Shown: one piece after another, positions 35,009 through 47,473 of the stretch | Position numbering within the stretch: the stretch's first letter is position 1 | Layout: the number at the start of each line of letters is the position of its first letter | NCBI RefSeq assembly: GCF_024763615.1 | Contig: NC_077223.1 | Location: 62,372,627-62,436,626 of the forward strand | Length of the DNA stretch: 64,000 nucleotides | Reading direction: 5' to 3' | Origin: Phlebotomus papatasi | Lineage: Eukaryota; Arthropoda; Insecta; Diptera; Psychodidae | Position numbers and translations under genes: made by a program | Notes under the pieces: model-generated | Databases searched by the model: none | The model's input: only the letters and a program-made list of their open reading frames with translations | Told to the model about the DNA's origin: nothing

Positions 35009-35018
35009 AATAAATAAA
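35009..35018 (+). promoter_or_regulatory. Poly(A) signal of PpV
   Basis: Two overlapping AATAAA hexamers, about 345 bp after the PpV stop codon, followed by a T-rich stretch. Confidence 0.65.
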
Positions 35019-35943
35019 TTTTCATTGTTTTTTTCATGTGATACTTGTTTTATTTGAAGAAATTTACAAAATTTCACTTTCTTGCTTGGATATAGGGTAA
35101 GATCAGGTAATTCGGAATCATGGCTATTTTGAAATTTTTAGATTTTCTCAGTTTCAGATGTTCAAAGAGAAAAGGAAAACCACGATGAAATGTTACCATA
35201 ATGTGGTCACAATCTGTCAATCAGTCAAATGGTGATGCTCCAAGCGTCCAGGTGAGTCTTTGTATTCCTCATTTTCTTTTTTAGTTAAATATTATCTAGG
35301 CTCTAGATTCTAGAGTAATAGTAAAGCATAGTAATTTGGAATCATTTCTAATTAGAAATTTTGGGTATTATCCGAATTATTTACAGAAAAATTTGATTTT
35401 TTTATTAAATTGTTTTAAAATTTTCTATAGGAGTTTTGAACAAAAGCAAAAACCCAATGATTTGCATAACATCTTTTTTTTTGTCTAAAAAACACTTATT
35501 TTTTACTAATAATTTTTGACCCTGTCGTCCTTAAAGGGTTAAAAATATATTTTATTTCAGTTGGACTTCACCGTTTGATATGGTCTTAAACTGCTACACA
35601 GACGGCATTGAAAAAATAACGAACAAAATTGTGGAACGATTAACGCAGCCTTACATCAAAATAATGGAATCACTGGAAGGTTTAATTTTAGTCCCAAAAT
35701 GGAAAGCAAATGGAAATGGAAGAGCATGGAAAAGCTTGAAATATTCATATGGGGAAATTATAAATTGAGTTCGAAATGTTTCGTTCCTCGTTTCAATATT
35801 TGATAATTCGGATGCCGTGCAGAACTTAAAAAAAAACAATCATAGTGAAGCACAGACTCTCCTCATGTAAAAAATATATTGGTACTCCTCTGTGTTGCTC
35901 CCTCTTCTTCAGCAGAACCTGAAATGAAGTTTTCCGTGCTAAA

Positions 35944-36083
35944 CCCTTTAAGGACGAATGGGACACCGGCGTCCCAAAAATAAAAACTAATTTTTCGGAC
36001 CATTTAGAGGACAAATTAACTTTTTATAGTCAAAAATTTGTTTTTGTTTTTGGGATAACGGTGTCCCACTCGTCCTTAAAGGG
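35944..36083. mobile_element. 140-bp piggyBac-like MITE (CCCTTTAAGGACGA ends)
   Basis: The ends CCCTTTAAGGACGAATGGGA and TCCCACTCGTCCTTAAAGGG are inverted over about 30 bp. TTAA follows the right end and TAAA precedes the left end, so the expected TTAA duplication is only partly preserved. A lone right end of the same family is at 35525-35545. Confidence 0.6.
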
Positions 36084-36480
36084 TTAAAAGGGTTATATAT
36101 TTCTACGGACGACCATGACCTCATATCGCCTGAATCATCTTTGCCTGATCCATACTTATAAAGAAGAGCTGGTTTTAATTGACTACGTGAGCCTTATCAA
36201 TGATTCTATACAACACAACGAATTTAGGAAGAACGTATTCGGAAATGTTTAAAAAGCATACCTATTTTTGTCCCTCACCCCTCACCCCGTGAAAAAAAAT
36301 CATTTCTACGCCCGTGAAAGTATCTACTGAGATTTTGTGGATGGAGATGGAAGGACTTTTAGAGATACTTTTTTCTCCGATATTACAAAACATAAGTCAA
36401 AGTGAAGCAGCAAAGTTACTTTAAGAAAATCCGCATTGAAGACCAGCAATAACGAGGAATATCTGCAGTACTTCAGATAG

Positions 36481-36683
36481 GGGAATGTTGGCATTGTTCG
36501 TACAGAGTGAACCTTCAAACAACGCAAATTTTCTCTTTGTTTGCAAAGAGGTAGTTCGTCATTTCTTAGCCATATGATAGATTATTATTAAGTTCTTTAT
36601 TATGGTAGGTCAGCTCTTTGCAAACAAAGAGAAAATTCGCATCGTTTGAAGGTTCACTTTGTGCGAACTATGCCTACATTCCG
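36481..36683. mobile_element. Foldback MITE with CTCTTTGTTTGCAAAGAG arms
   Basis: The left arm (GGGGAATGTTGGCATTGTTC ... TCTTTGTTTGCAAAGAG) and the right arm (CTCTTTGCAAACAAAGAG ... ATGCCTACATTCC) are inverted over about 70 bp around a 55-bp centre. The right end abuts the transposase fragment at 36684. Confidence 0.65.
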
Positions 36684-36880
36684 CTAGTGTTCGAGATAAA
36701 TTACAGCAAAAACTTGATAGCTGTGAATATATTTCTATTTGTCTCGATGAGTCTACTAATATAACGGACGAAAATCATTTTTTTTTAATATACGTCCAGA
36801 GTATTTTTCGTAGGGGAGAGACATTTGAAGAAATGTTACAGATGCAAAACCTTGCATTGAAAACCACAGGTTTGGAGATT
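36684..36880 (+). pseudogene. hAT-family transposase fragment
   Basis: About 60 codons read RDKLQQKLDSCEYISICLDE and on through STNITDENHFFLIYVQSIF to the family's polar EEMLQ segment. The (S/C)LDEST(N/D)xTD core is the start of the catalytic domain of hAT transposases of the ZBED/FAM200/GTF2IRD2 type. The frame closes at 36922 and the rest of the gene is missing, so this is a relic. It could also be part of a domesticated gene, but no splice partners are visible. Confidence 0.65.
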
Positions 36881-36976
36881 TACAGTTGTAATGGTCACTT
36901 TGGAAGAATTAGGCATTACTGATAGGCTGTTTAGCATCTGAAAAATATTTCAGTATCATAAGTGAAAAAGGTGTTA

Positions 36977-37313
36977 CAGGAGACTACCGCTAATTCGGCT
37001 CTTTTAAAATCGGGCTACTTTTTAATTCGAGTAGCAGTTAAATTTGAAAAAAAATTGTTGACATTTTTGATGTTTAATATTATCAAATGAGAAAATATGC
37101 TGAAATTTGCCATGTTTTTAACTTAGTTTTGATATGATTTTGTATTGTTAAGGAATTTTCATGATATATACAATATATTTGTGTAAGTAAACTCAATATG
37201 TGTTATAAAGATGAATGAAAAATCTTTGCATTTCAAAAAATTTGTCGCCCGAATTTCTCTCTAATTCGGGTGACATATTGGTCCCAAATGCCTGAATTTG
37301 AGAGAGTCTACTG
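36977..37313. mobile_element. pogo-like MITE, copy 4
   Basis: The ends CAGGAGACTACCGCTAATTC and AATTTGAGAGAGTCTACTG are flanked by TA on both sides. The interior matches copy 2 at 16260-16598 along most of its length. Confidence 0.8.
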
Positions 37314-37888
37314 TATTATGAAAAAAATCATACTTAAATAGGTTTATTAGAGCCCTAATATGTAAAATCCCAACACTTAATGTTGTGGCTTCTTAGATCT
37401 TTCTTTGAGAAGAAGAAGTCTTTGAGTGTGCAAAGTATGAACAACTTTTCTAAAAACTTAAGTCAAATTGTGGGACCAAATAAAGGTTTCATTAAAGATG
37501 ATCCCTATCTAGATTCTTGATCTTTAAAAGTGAAAACGATAACCTCGTATGCGAGAAACAAGGGATGATGTTCAGGATTTCTCCACCTTGTATGAATAAA
37601 TTAGCGCTTGACATTCAACAGAATCGAGAACTGTAGTTAACCCACTGACAGATTCTTAAATGACCTCGAAAGTATGAAGCAAATGGTATACATCCGCAGA
37701 GCAATACACCTGAAGGTCGTATGTTAAGCTAGATGTTTTTGTAATACATATAAGTATTTACGTAGTAGAATATTAAACATTCGCATTCCAAATGTATTCG
37801 GAATATTTACAAAGATTCTCATACTTTGTGCTTACTGTAAACTACGTAATTCTGCGAAAGTTCCACTGGGCTGTGGTGAATTTCTTAG
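37314..37888. other. Upstream flank of the aldo-keto reductase
   Basis: No gene or repeat is recognised between the MITE and the core promoter. Confidence 0.4.
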
Positions 37889-37920
37889 TATATAAGCGCG
37901 GTCGCCAGCTCTTCCTCATT
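37889..37920 (+). promoter_or_regulatory. TATA/Inr core promoter of the aldo-keto reductase gene
   Basis: TATATAAG lies at 37889-37896 and TCATT at 37916-37920 fits an insect initiator. The A at 37918 is 29 bp from the start of the TATA box, the canonical spacing. This predicts an 87-nt 5' UTR before the ATG at 38005. Confidence 0.75.
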
Positions 37921-38004
37921 TATTTACTCTTTCCGAGTTGATATTGCTAAAGTGAGTCTCTTCCCGTTAAGTCAGTGACAAGTGTGGAAAATCTCCCTGT
38001 GAAA

Positions 38005-41000
38005 ATGGCAAAAGTTCCCAGCATCACCCTCAACAATGGAATGAAGATTCCTCAGCTTGGTTTGGGCACATGGGGCGTGAGTATCTCTTGATGCATGTCC
38101 TTAACCGGCTTTTTCTAGATTACCCTTTTTCATTGACTTTACCTAACGTTATCGTCTAGATTGTTCTGTTCCTCAAAGATTTGTGTTCTGAGTGTCCTTC
38201 TGGTTAGAATTATTGTAAGAATGAAGGAAAATCGATGTAAAAGTGGGTGATAAATACTTGAGAGAAGTGACGTGGAAAATGTCGCTTAAATCATTTTTCC
38301 ATAAATTGCTCGGTAAATCGATTCTAAAGTCAACAAATGTTGTAATTTTCTGTTTTTCTCCTTGGTTTATCCACCCCTAAATTATTCACATTTCACCCTT
38401 GGGTATCTCCAAGGAGTACTTCAGAGTTAGTCGAACCCTTTGAGGCGTGGGAAAAGCGCGCGAAAAGAGGCCCCTTTCAGTTGGGCGTATCTACCTACTC
38501 ATATGATGGATCGGATGAATCAAAATAATTCTGGAGGGGAAGGACAGTTGGGAATAAATTGCATTAAATTGGGCTAATTGTGGATTTTTCCACAGCCAGA
38601 AACAGAATTGAGTGATGCCTGAATCAATTGGAATGGAAATTTCCATTCTGTCCAGCAAGTTCTGCTGCGTGCTTGGGCGCGCAAAAGAAGAAGGGTCCGA
38701 TGATGATGTTGAAGTGCCAAGGGAAGGACATGGATAAATTGCACAAAATTCAATTAAAATCAATTAAAATATTTTTAGAGGCTATTATACTTGGGCTAGT
38801 CGTAGAGCTATTTATTTTAAACATTTTGTTTTCTAGTTTTCGAAACCTTCAAAGGGTTCTTTGAGGTTTTGAGCTTTTAGAATGCAGAGTCTGTATCAGA
38901 AATATTTTACTATTTTATTAAAAGGTTTTCCATTTAATTAAAATAGCAATGCATAACGCATTTTATGATTGAAATACGGATTTATAGTGGAATTAAGCGT
39001 TATCCAAACGTAATTAAATATTTAAACACCAAGCTTAAAGGCATTCAAACATTTGAAGCTTTAGTCTTTAATCAATCAGAGAACGTGATGGAAATAAAAT
39101 AATTTAAGAGATTTAAAATTTAATTAAATGTATTCCAACAATCATAATTTACGGTATTACAAAATTTATGAAAAATTAAGAGGTTTTAAATTATTTCTGC
39201 GTTTCATTGTAATAATCGAAATAACAATTCAATGCAGAAACATACATTCGTTATGAATTTGTGAATTAACTTATTATAATTGAAGAAATAATAATAATAA
39301 TTTGATATTCTTTAATTTTCATCGAGAATTTAGGACATGTACGTGTACTACTATTGAGATATTTAACCTGTATGATGATTGTCTTATAATATACATATTA
39401 TTTTTCTTCATTTGTCTTCTTTTAAATCTTTTTATTCTTACAAGTCTTAGAGATTTCATGTATTTTTTATGATTTTTTTAGTTTCAATTTTAGCAAGCAA
39501 TAATAAATTGGATTTTCTTTCGAAATAGTTTAAAAATTTTCCAGAATTTTAATGAAAAATAAATTTATAAAATAGTGATGTAAAGCGGTCTAACATGATA
39601 CGGAGATAAGCTCATTATTTAAACTAATTTAAATTTTAAGTTTAAAACGAAGTTTAGTAAACTTAACTTAGTTAGTGTTAATAAACTAAGTTTGTTGCAT
39701 TGTTTCATATGAATATTTTATTATAATTTATAATTTAATTAGGAAGTTCTCGTTTTGTAGTTCTTTTTTTTCTTCAAAAATCTCCTTGTTTTTGAAAAAA
39801 TCAAACAACTATTCTATCTGATCTAATATCTAATGCTAAGGATTTATTAAAATTGGTAGAGTGAAGGCTATGTATCCCACAATTCCAAATTAGTTTATCA
39901 TAGAATTTACTTTATTAGTAAATTTACAATTTAAATAATTTAAATTGGATGATTATGTATTTGATTGTTAATTATCACAATTGCATCTTCTCTAAATTAT
40001 ATACTATATTTTCTTCATACTTAAACAATTTAGTGTTTTTATGTGAAACAAATAGAGAATCAAACGAAATGTTTATTTGGTTGAAAAAGACAACTTAGTG
40101 AGGGAGAGCCAGTGTTGTATTTTATGAGACTTAATCTAAAATAGAAGCACTTATCAGTCAAAGAAAAAAAAATGCTCTTTCTGTTCCTCGTAGAGTCACA
40201 TTAATCGCAACACTTTTCAAGCATTCTCTCTCCAATCAAGACAATCTCTTTCGTAATCGACTGTTTATCAGTTTGTTTGGAAGAACATCTTGTGCCGTTC
40301 AAATGATATCCAGAGCAATTTTTGGTTGTCTAAGTAAGTCATTCACAAAAAGAGAGTACGAAAAAATATATTTGATTAAAAAAATGTACATAGACCCAAT
40401 CCGTTAAATTTCTATATACATTTCACATACTATTTGTGATAAGAGACTAAAATAAAATGAGAAAGTCTCTTATCTCTATAATGACTTGCAGTTGAGGAAA
40501 AGAAATAGCCTTGACATTGTTCTTGTTTAGTATCAAGTGAAGTTATTAAAAAAAAAAACATGAAGGCAGGACACAAATGCCCTTCCGGTAGCGTCAGTGG
40601 AAATGGATTCAATCCAGAGTAAAAATACTCAGTTTCCCAAAGCTTTCGGCGTACTGCATGCCTTCCTCAGTGGCTACAGAGGGGATTTTTATTACATAAA
40701 TTACATTGTACAAAAAGGGAAAAAATAGAGATGAGCAAATCTTTGTACACTTACTGACTGAAACAATTTCGTTCTCTGAATTTCGTTAAAAATATAATGG
40801 CTACACCAATTGGTCGGAGGGAGAAGAAAGCTAACAACTGCAATTAATTAGAAAGAGAAATGGAGCAATTAATCATCAAAAATTAAACTAAAAATTAAAA
40901 GTACCATGGGTCTTTATCACAAGAGAGACAAAGAACTACTAGGGACAAAACAACGGAATTTGCAATTTAACAACTTTTCAATTTGAAAACTTTGGAAAGC

Positions 41001-44000
41001 CTATTTGGAGATGACTTGGTCTATAAGGTGAGTCCCCTGCGGGGATTGTCACCTTCAATACATAGGAACTACAGGACAATTACTCAATTACTACGTCAGT
41101 TTTCATACTTCATTAAAAAGAAAACAATTAAGTAATAATAAAATCTGTAATACAAAGTTCGATATTGAGAAGAATTTACGTTAAAATAAATTATACTCCT
41201 ATTCATTAATTGCAGAAGCAGAATTAATTGGAATTAAAACAAAGTTATTTGTATCATTGATTGAAGATTGTTTTTATTTTCAGTTATTCATACTGGGAAG
41301 TAGTTATATATTTTTTAAGAGTACCAAACACAGAGTTCAAATTTTAATCAAATAAATAATGGAACAATTAATTGCCGTATTTGATATAAAAAGGGCACCC
41401 AATGGGTCAAGTGGTGGAGCACTCACTCTATAATGCAAGTGTCCCGGGTTCGAATCTCCTTTAGGTCACCAGGAATTTTTCTGGTGTTAAAGGTGTTCGA
41501 ATGATGAAGGTGTTCGAATCAACCCCATTTAGCGGAACTATAGCGATATCATAACTTAAAGTTATCCTCCGTTATAGCACCCCTCTAGTCATCACCCAGC
41601 TGAACAGTGATCGGTAGCGTTGACTTAGAAGAGTCTTCGCCAGGACGGGCTTTCTCCCTCCAACTTCTCTATGCTCAATAGTCCTACTACAATACTAAAT
41701 TCCTATCGCCTAGTTTCTCACTAAGCCATTTCTCGGCTTAAGCCAAGATACAGATTAGTCGGAAGTAGTAAGCTTTTAGGACATTATAGTCACTAGATCA
41801 TTCTTAAGTCTAAGAATTAAAGCAAAGCTTGCGGAAAGCAGGGGTACAAAGTCACGTGCATCTACGGTACTTTTTCCACAAAGAAATTTCAATACTTCCA
41901 TTTTACTTTCAATTTTTTAAAGTAGATGACTTCCACAATAGGATGTTTGTCCGTCTGTTTTTGTAGGTCTATTACTGTAAAATCTAAAGACAGAACAGTT
42001 AGGGATATGAACATGGTCTTCGGTAGAAATCATGATTAATTGACTTTCCTATTTTACTTCATTTTTGCCTTTACATTTTCTATCTTTTCCATAATTGCCC
42101 CTTTGTGCTTTGAGAGCTTTTAAGAGTAGATGACGTCAATATCCAACAGCTATCTTGCACAGTTTCTTATTTAATAGTGTTTGAAGTCAAAGATTAAATA
42201 GCTCTGTGGTTACGTATTACGTAACCGCTCGGGGAAAGTACGAATTTAATAAAAGGTCGATTTCTAAACTTCGATTTCTAAACTATTAAAACTCATTCTC
42301 AACTCAATACTATAAGGAATTTCATTTTCGTTTAATTCCTTTTCTAGTCACCTCAAGGCGAGGTAGCTAATGCTGTCAAGGAAGCCATTGATTTGGGCTA
42401 CCGTCACATTGACTGTGCATTCGTGTATGGAAATGAGCAAGAAGTAGGCGATGGCCTGGCAGCCAAGATTGCCGATGGCACTGTTAAACGTGACGATGTC
42501 TTTGTCACCAGTAAACTCTGGAATACTTTCCATCGAGCTGATCTTGTGCGTCCGGCACTTGAGAAGTCACTGCAGAATCTTCGTCTTAAGCAGCTCGATC
42601 TCTATCTGATCCATTGGCCGATGGGCTACAAGGAAGATGGTGACATATTCCCCACAGATGCAGACGGAAAGACTCTCTTCTCCGATACGGACTACGTTGA
42701 GACATGGAAAGCAATGGAAGAGTGCTTGAAGGCTGGTCTTACACGCAGCATTGGTTTGTCCAATTTCAACATTCGTCAGGTAGAGTTTCTCTGTTATCGT
42801 CTTTTTCTTAAGTCTTACTCAATTATCTTAATCCTTTCGATATGGCAAAGGTTGAACGGATTTTGAGAGAGGGAACGGTTAAACCAGTGATGAACCAAGT
42901 GGAGTACCACCCGTATTTGCATGAGGTGGAACTGAGTCAATTCTGCCGGTCAAAGGGAATTGAGATCACAGGGTACAGTCCATTGGGTTCTCCAGCTCGT
43001 CCCTGGGTTAAGTCTGACGATCCCGTCCTTCTTGAAGACCCAAAGGTCATCGAGGTAGCCAAGCGATGCGGCAAGTCCGTAGCTCAGGTTCTCATTCGTT
43101 GGCAACTTCAACTTGGCCATATCACCATTCCAAAATCTACGAATCCGAAGCGTATCAAGGAGAACTTCGACGTCTTCGACTTTGAACTTTCAAAGCAGGA
43201 CATGGAGGTTCTCGGCAGTCTCAACAGAAATGAGCGCTTCGTCCCAATGTCCATGTAAGTACATGTATAGCAGTATTTTTTACGAAATACATAAAATTAG
43301 TATTATTCGATGATCGAACTCGTATTACATACTTATATAACGTAGTTCAAGAGTAGTAAAATGAGTAAAATAGTATAAATACCTTTTTCTTGTAATATTT
43401 TTCCGACAAAACATTTCTTGAGGGAAGAAAAAAATTTGTTTAGTACGACATTTTAACAAAATTTTTCTATGTGCAGTTAAATCTCAATCTTAATCTTAAC
43501 ATTTATCACTAGTTTCCTGCATATACTAAAGATTCGTGTGCAAAAGTAGTAAAGCTCATAAAGAGGACCTCCATAAAATCTGAAGAAGTTATTAAAGATA
43601 AGACTATGAAAATTTGAGAGTTACTAATATCTTAAGGAAGTAGTTTTTCTCTTCCCGAATATTGTTACTAAGCAAATATAAGAAATCAGCTAAAACTAGT
43701 TACAAATGCGGCAAATAAAAAGAACGCGTTGAACGCGTTTCATTTTAATGTTGAACGTTTTGAACAGAGTATGACGATTGAACTGATTTGATATCGCGTA
43801 ATTTGTCCTCTTCTCTAAGAATCAGTTATTTATTAGAATATAATTATTATTTATATCATCTTTTTTTAAATAATAATTTTTTATTAGCGTCTATTTCGGA
43901 CACTTATAAAATACAAAGTTCAAACATTGTCCACATTGATATTTTTGCTTTTGTCCAATCTTCTCAAATAATATATAGACATCTTCAATATTCTCTTAGA

Positions 44001-47000
44001 ATTTTACCAATTCATGTCCTAAATCGTCTAACCCTATATTGCAAAATAGATTTTTTTTAGTCCCCTCAATCCTCCATCTCTCTAATGCCCTTTCTCCATT
44101 TTCACACCTATATTCGGTGTCCAAGGAATCCATAATGTCTTCTATTCATCTGTCAGTGAATTATATTTTTCCTGATCTACCCTTTCTCGATATCGTTTTT
44201 GTAACTCACGCACCAAATGGACATTCCTTAGTTTAATCTTGTATTTACTATAATTTCGGAATAATCAACTCTTTCTAGGATCTTGAATTGAAACTGAAAT
44301 TTGAGCCTTGAATTGGTGTTCTCCTATGTTCCAAACTTGTCCTAGTTTCTGTCGTGCCTTTTTGACTTGCTCCCTTAAGTGGTTACTGTTTTAAGCATTA
44401 TTTTTCACGATATACCCTAGATATTTATACGTTTTAACGTTCTAACTTATTCAAGTTCCTAATTTCCCCATATCCATCGCACTTCATAATTCTCTCACCT
44501 CTGCTAAAAACCAGAGTCTTAGTTTTCTCCACGCTTAATTGCAATTCTATATCTCCCAGGTATAGGGCTTAAAATATTTTAACATCCGTTGCAACACTCT
44601 TGCTGTACATGCCATAGGTATGAGATCGTCAGCATATATATCATAATAAAGATTCTTGTACCTCAAATTAGATCTCCTCCAAAGATTCCTTTTTTTAGCT
44701 TCATCTAGTTCTCCTATGTAAATTGCGTACAGAAGAGGAGGACTTTATAGACATCCTTGACGAATTCCTCTATTCGTTGCAACCTCTAATTCCATAGATG
44801 TACTGCTGTAAAGTTTTTTTTTATAGCGCTTCTCAACTGCAAGTGCACGCCACTTTTCCTAATTTTTTTCGCATAATTTTCCTCTGATGATATTATCAAA
44901 TGCTGCCTTAATATTGACAAAAATCACGTACAACCTTTTATTAAGTTCTAGCATTCGCTGGGTTATATTATGTAGTTCAAAATAAATATATTTTCCATCG
45001 TTGATCTTCCTGGTCTGAATTCTGATTCTGTCTCCGGCAGAATGCACAATCTATCGACCTCATTCTTGAGTCTTTCTGCCATGATCATGCAGGTCTAGCC
45101 ATTCTCCGGATCATCAAAATGTAACAACTTTATTATAATAGCATAATCGAAAACACAAAGGTATCGGATTCTCGGAACATACAGGTTACTTCAGACTTTT
45201 TAAGATGTAAAATTCCTTTGATACAATCCTTGATATCCTCAGTTACTAGGACATGTTGCTAATCGGGAAAATGTTCCTATTACCCTGATTATCACTCTCC
45301 ACGCAACCTTTGACACCACACGGATGTTCCCTATTCGAACTTTCTCATCTATTGATGAAGTACGCGAGAGTCCCTGGTCCAACAATCGAATGAGGGTCAT
45401 CGGGGCAGCAACAAATGTTATTTCGTATAGAAAATGAGGTATCATACCTGTTTTTATCAGAAAGACTTTCTAATTAGGCTTAAGGGGCATATACCCGACA
45501 TTCCAGAAGCCCTTTATTAACTCCTCCTGCAGGTTCTTTGACTTCATCCTACTCCACGGAAAGACACTAACATCACCCTTATTGCGTCAGTCAGTCGAAT
45601 GGTGAACATTACGGAACCAGTTGTAATTCACGTCCAAGTGCAGTATAATAAGCCCCCCACCCTTCCATCCTTTCAGTGATTTTCCTTGCGATATTCGATA
45701 GCTGATTGAAACTTGAGGACATTCATCCTCGATACGTCGCGTTGTGTCGTGGAGAAAGAAATTGTAAAAATCACGACAGGTTCACTGTTTCCGTCCTATT
45801 CCTGTTACATTCCATCGGACCGAACATCTGTTGAGACACCAACATCTAAATAACGCTGTGATTTGATCACAGTATTGTGTTTCCCAATGAAGATCGGATT
45901 GAGTTTAGCCAGCTACCGATAAATACTGTATAATCTATTGGGGACCAAGTCCCCTGGGTCAAACAAAATCAAGAGTTAGTGGACTGTATTTATTTTTATC
46001 AACTGATTTCACGCGTTGCGGACTGCAAGGACTTGATTAATTATGGCGGTGACTGATTGGCTAATTATACGAAAGTAGGTGGTCCCTAAAATATAAACTA
46101 CATTTCAATTCACTTCCTTAAACAAGATAAATCAATTCTTACTTTAACACAAACGGCCTCCGTTTGCTTCCATCAACCTTAAGCTATTTCACGAGTTTAC
46201 AACCTGTAATTTAATAATTTTCATACTATCGCCATATTGAATTTCTCTAATTTTTCTCTTTCAACCTACCGAGTTATAAAACTCTTTATCCTGACTCAGG
46301 ACCTAGCTTGATCGTCTCCCAAGGAGTTCAGCCAAACCTATACAATAAATACCACTAAATTACATAGGTTTTTAACATGAGAAAATATCCTAACTTACGC
46401 AAATTCCTTTTCCAAAAGAATTACACAACTGCACGTCACGCCACGCTTTTCACAAAAATACTGACAAATGTGCCGGAAGGGCTTACATAATAAATTCTCA
46501 GATATTTCCGCCAGTTGGCGCTCGCGTTTCCAACATAATCCTTGAACATATTGCGTTTTGACGACTACGTGTGGCCGAAATACTGAAGGTTAGGGTATGT
46601 GGCTCGAAGGGCAAATTTTGAAAACCGCATTATATATTCAATCCACAGAAAGTTTCTCAGAATTCTTAAATAAACATTATCAGTTAAGTTCAAGTAACTA
46701 TTTAATATAACAACTCATTAGATTTTAGGGAAAATTAATCAAGAATTTCACGTAAAGTAAAATAATCGTGGTCTTGTGAAAAGTTAAGCAAAAAATGACA
46801 TTTTGCAAAGGAACCCGGCTGGGCATACATAAACTCATCGACTCGTCGATTTCAGTATGCTTGTCGTTTTGTAGCAAAAACAATATTATATTTTTGATAT
46901 TCTGAGATATTTCTGCCATTTAATACATTGCTAAAACCAAGTGTAAACCGTACCGTACCCCTTAAAGTGAAACTTACCTCCGATTAAATTTATTCAAAAC

Positions 47001-47149
47001 ATTGTTGCCAACATAGATATAGCAAACTTGTTATATGTGTTTTTACAATAAAACACGTTATCGTAACAGCTTTTAAATCTGTTTTAACATTTTCCAGGTG
47101 TGCTGGTCACAAGTACCACAGCTTTGAGAATAACGAATTTAAGGATTAG
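38005..47149 (+). CDS. Aldo-keto reductase (AKR1-like), NADPH-dependent
   Basis: Four exons, 38005-38076, 42348-42779, 42851-43254 and 47098-47149, with GT-AG introns of about 4.3 kb, 71 bp and 3.8 kb, join to 319 aa (family about 315-325). The enzyme reduces aldehydes and ketones in the cytosol with NADPH. The catalytic tetrad is intact: D46 and Y51 in GYRHIDCAFVYGNE, K80 in VTSKLW and H113 in LYLIHWP. GLSNFN and the NADPH-clamp segment IPKSTNPKRIKEN follow. The start MAKVPSITLNNGMKIPQLGLGTWG is the standard first strand and turn, with a good ATG context (GTGAAAATGG). The last exon adds CAGHKYHSFENNEFKD, close to the usual HKYYPFNxEF ending, so reading on past 43254 into the intron would be wrong. 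Substrate cannot be told from sequence; aldose reductase-like is as far as I go. Confidence 0.95.
40642..40670 (-). other. CTGAGGA...GAAAGC module (hammerhead-core-like)
   Basis: On the minus strand CTGAGGA is followed by GGC...GCC and GAAAGC, then TTTGGGAAACTGAG. It has the same order and spacing as the module at 22537. It lies in intron 1 of the aldo-keto reductase. The AAAGCTTT word also occurs in the foldback at 59857-60013. Confidence 0.35.
41390..41700 (+). mobile_element. tRNA-derived SINE in AKR intron 1
   Basis: The head GGGTCAAGTGGTGGAGCAC (A-box region, near 41405) and GGGTTCGAATCTC (B box, near 41447) are at tRNA spacing, with GGTCACCAGG after them. The body continues for about 230 bp without coding content. 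The head shares AATGCAAGTG...GGTCACCAGGA with the SINE at 47340. Confidence 0.7.
43255..44229. other. 5' part of AKR intron 3
   Basis: AT-rich. A short GAACGCGTTGAACGCGTTTC direct repeat is at about 43722-43741. No gene is seen. Confidence 0.4.
44230..45110 (-). pseudogene. Decayed LINE reverse transcriptase
   Basis: Minus-strand translation in shifting frames gives reverse-transcriptase landmarks in order: YVIFVNIKAAFDNIIRGKL near 44900-44950, the catalytic YADD at 44636-44625 followed by LIPMA, LQLSVEKTKTLVFSRGERI near 44500-44550, and HLREQVKKARQKLGQVW near 44330-44390. Multiple frameshifts and stops show it is dead. It sits antisense in the third AKR intron. Confidence 0.75.
45111..47097. 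other. 3' part of AKR intron 3
   Basis: Composition rises at 45230-45960, and part resembles a dispersed repeat also seen near 32800-32990. No frame is recognisable as protein, and the minus frame at 45239-45445 has no domain. Confidence 0.35.
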
Positions 47150-47229
47150 AGCGCCGAAGTTGCAGTAAAGAATCCACGAACAAAAGAGTTTTGGGCTCAA
47201 ATCTCTTTGTATTATTCGATACTAATTGT

Positions 47230-47235
47230 AATAAA
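47230..47235 (+). promoter_or_regulatory. Poly(A) signal of the aldo-keto reductase
   Basis: AATAAA lies 81 bp after the stop codon at 47149. Confidence 0.6.
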
Positions 47236-47279
47236 GACAGATAGAGAGAAGCGCAGAATAAACTGTTTAAATTAAATTC

Positions 47280-47285
47280 TTTATT
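47280..47285 (-). promoter_or_regulatory. Poly(A) signal of the DPP4-like gene
   Basis: TTTATT on the plus strand (AATAAA on the minus strand) lies about 190 bp after the DPP4 stop codon. It points toward the AKR signal about 50 bp away. Confidence 0.55.
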
Positions 47286-47339
47286 AAACGGAGACAAAAT
47301 AAAACGACGGATATTGAACACAAAACGTGTCAATAGTTG

Positions 47340-47425
47340 TACGCGAAATTAGTGTGGCGAGCTCAGCAGATGACTAGGCTGCGAGGACGTGGAATGCAAG
47401 TGATCCGGGGTTATACCCTCGGTCA
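47340..47425 (+). mobile_element. tRNA-derived SINE head within the DPP4-like 3' UTR
   Basis: GTGGCGAGCTCAGCAGATG, GGAATGCAAGTGATCCGGGG and TCGGTCACCAGGA follow the layout of the SINE at 41390. The B box is degraded (GGGTTATACCCTC). Confidence 0.55.
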
Positions 47426-47473
47426 CCAGGACACAGACACGGACGGTTGGATGGCGATTGGCAATTTAGGACG

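Noticed and set aside
41395..41470. Functional tRNA gene in the AKR intron
   Set aside because: The 5' and 3' acceptor strands do not pair, and the body continues as a SINE.
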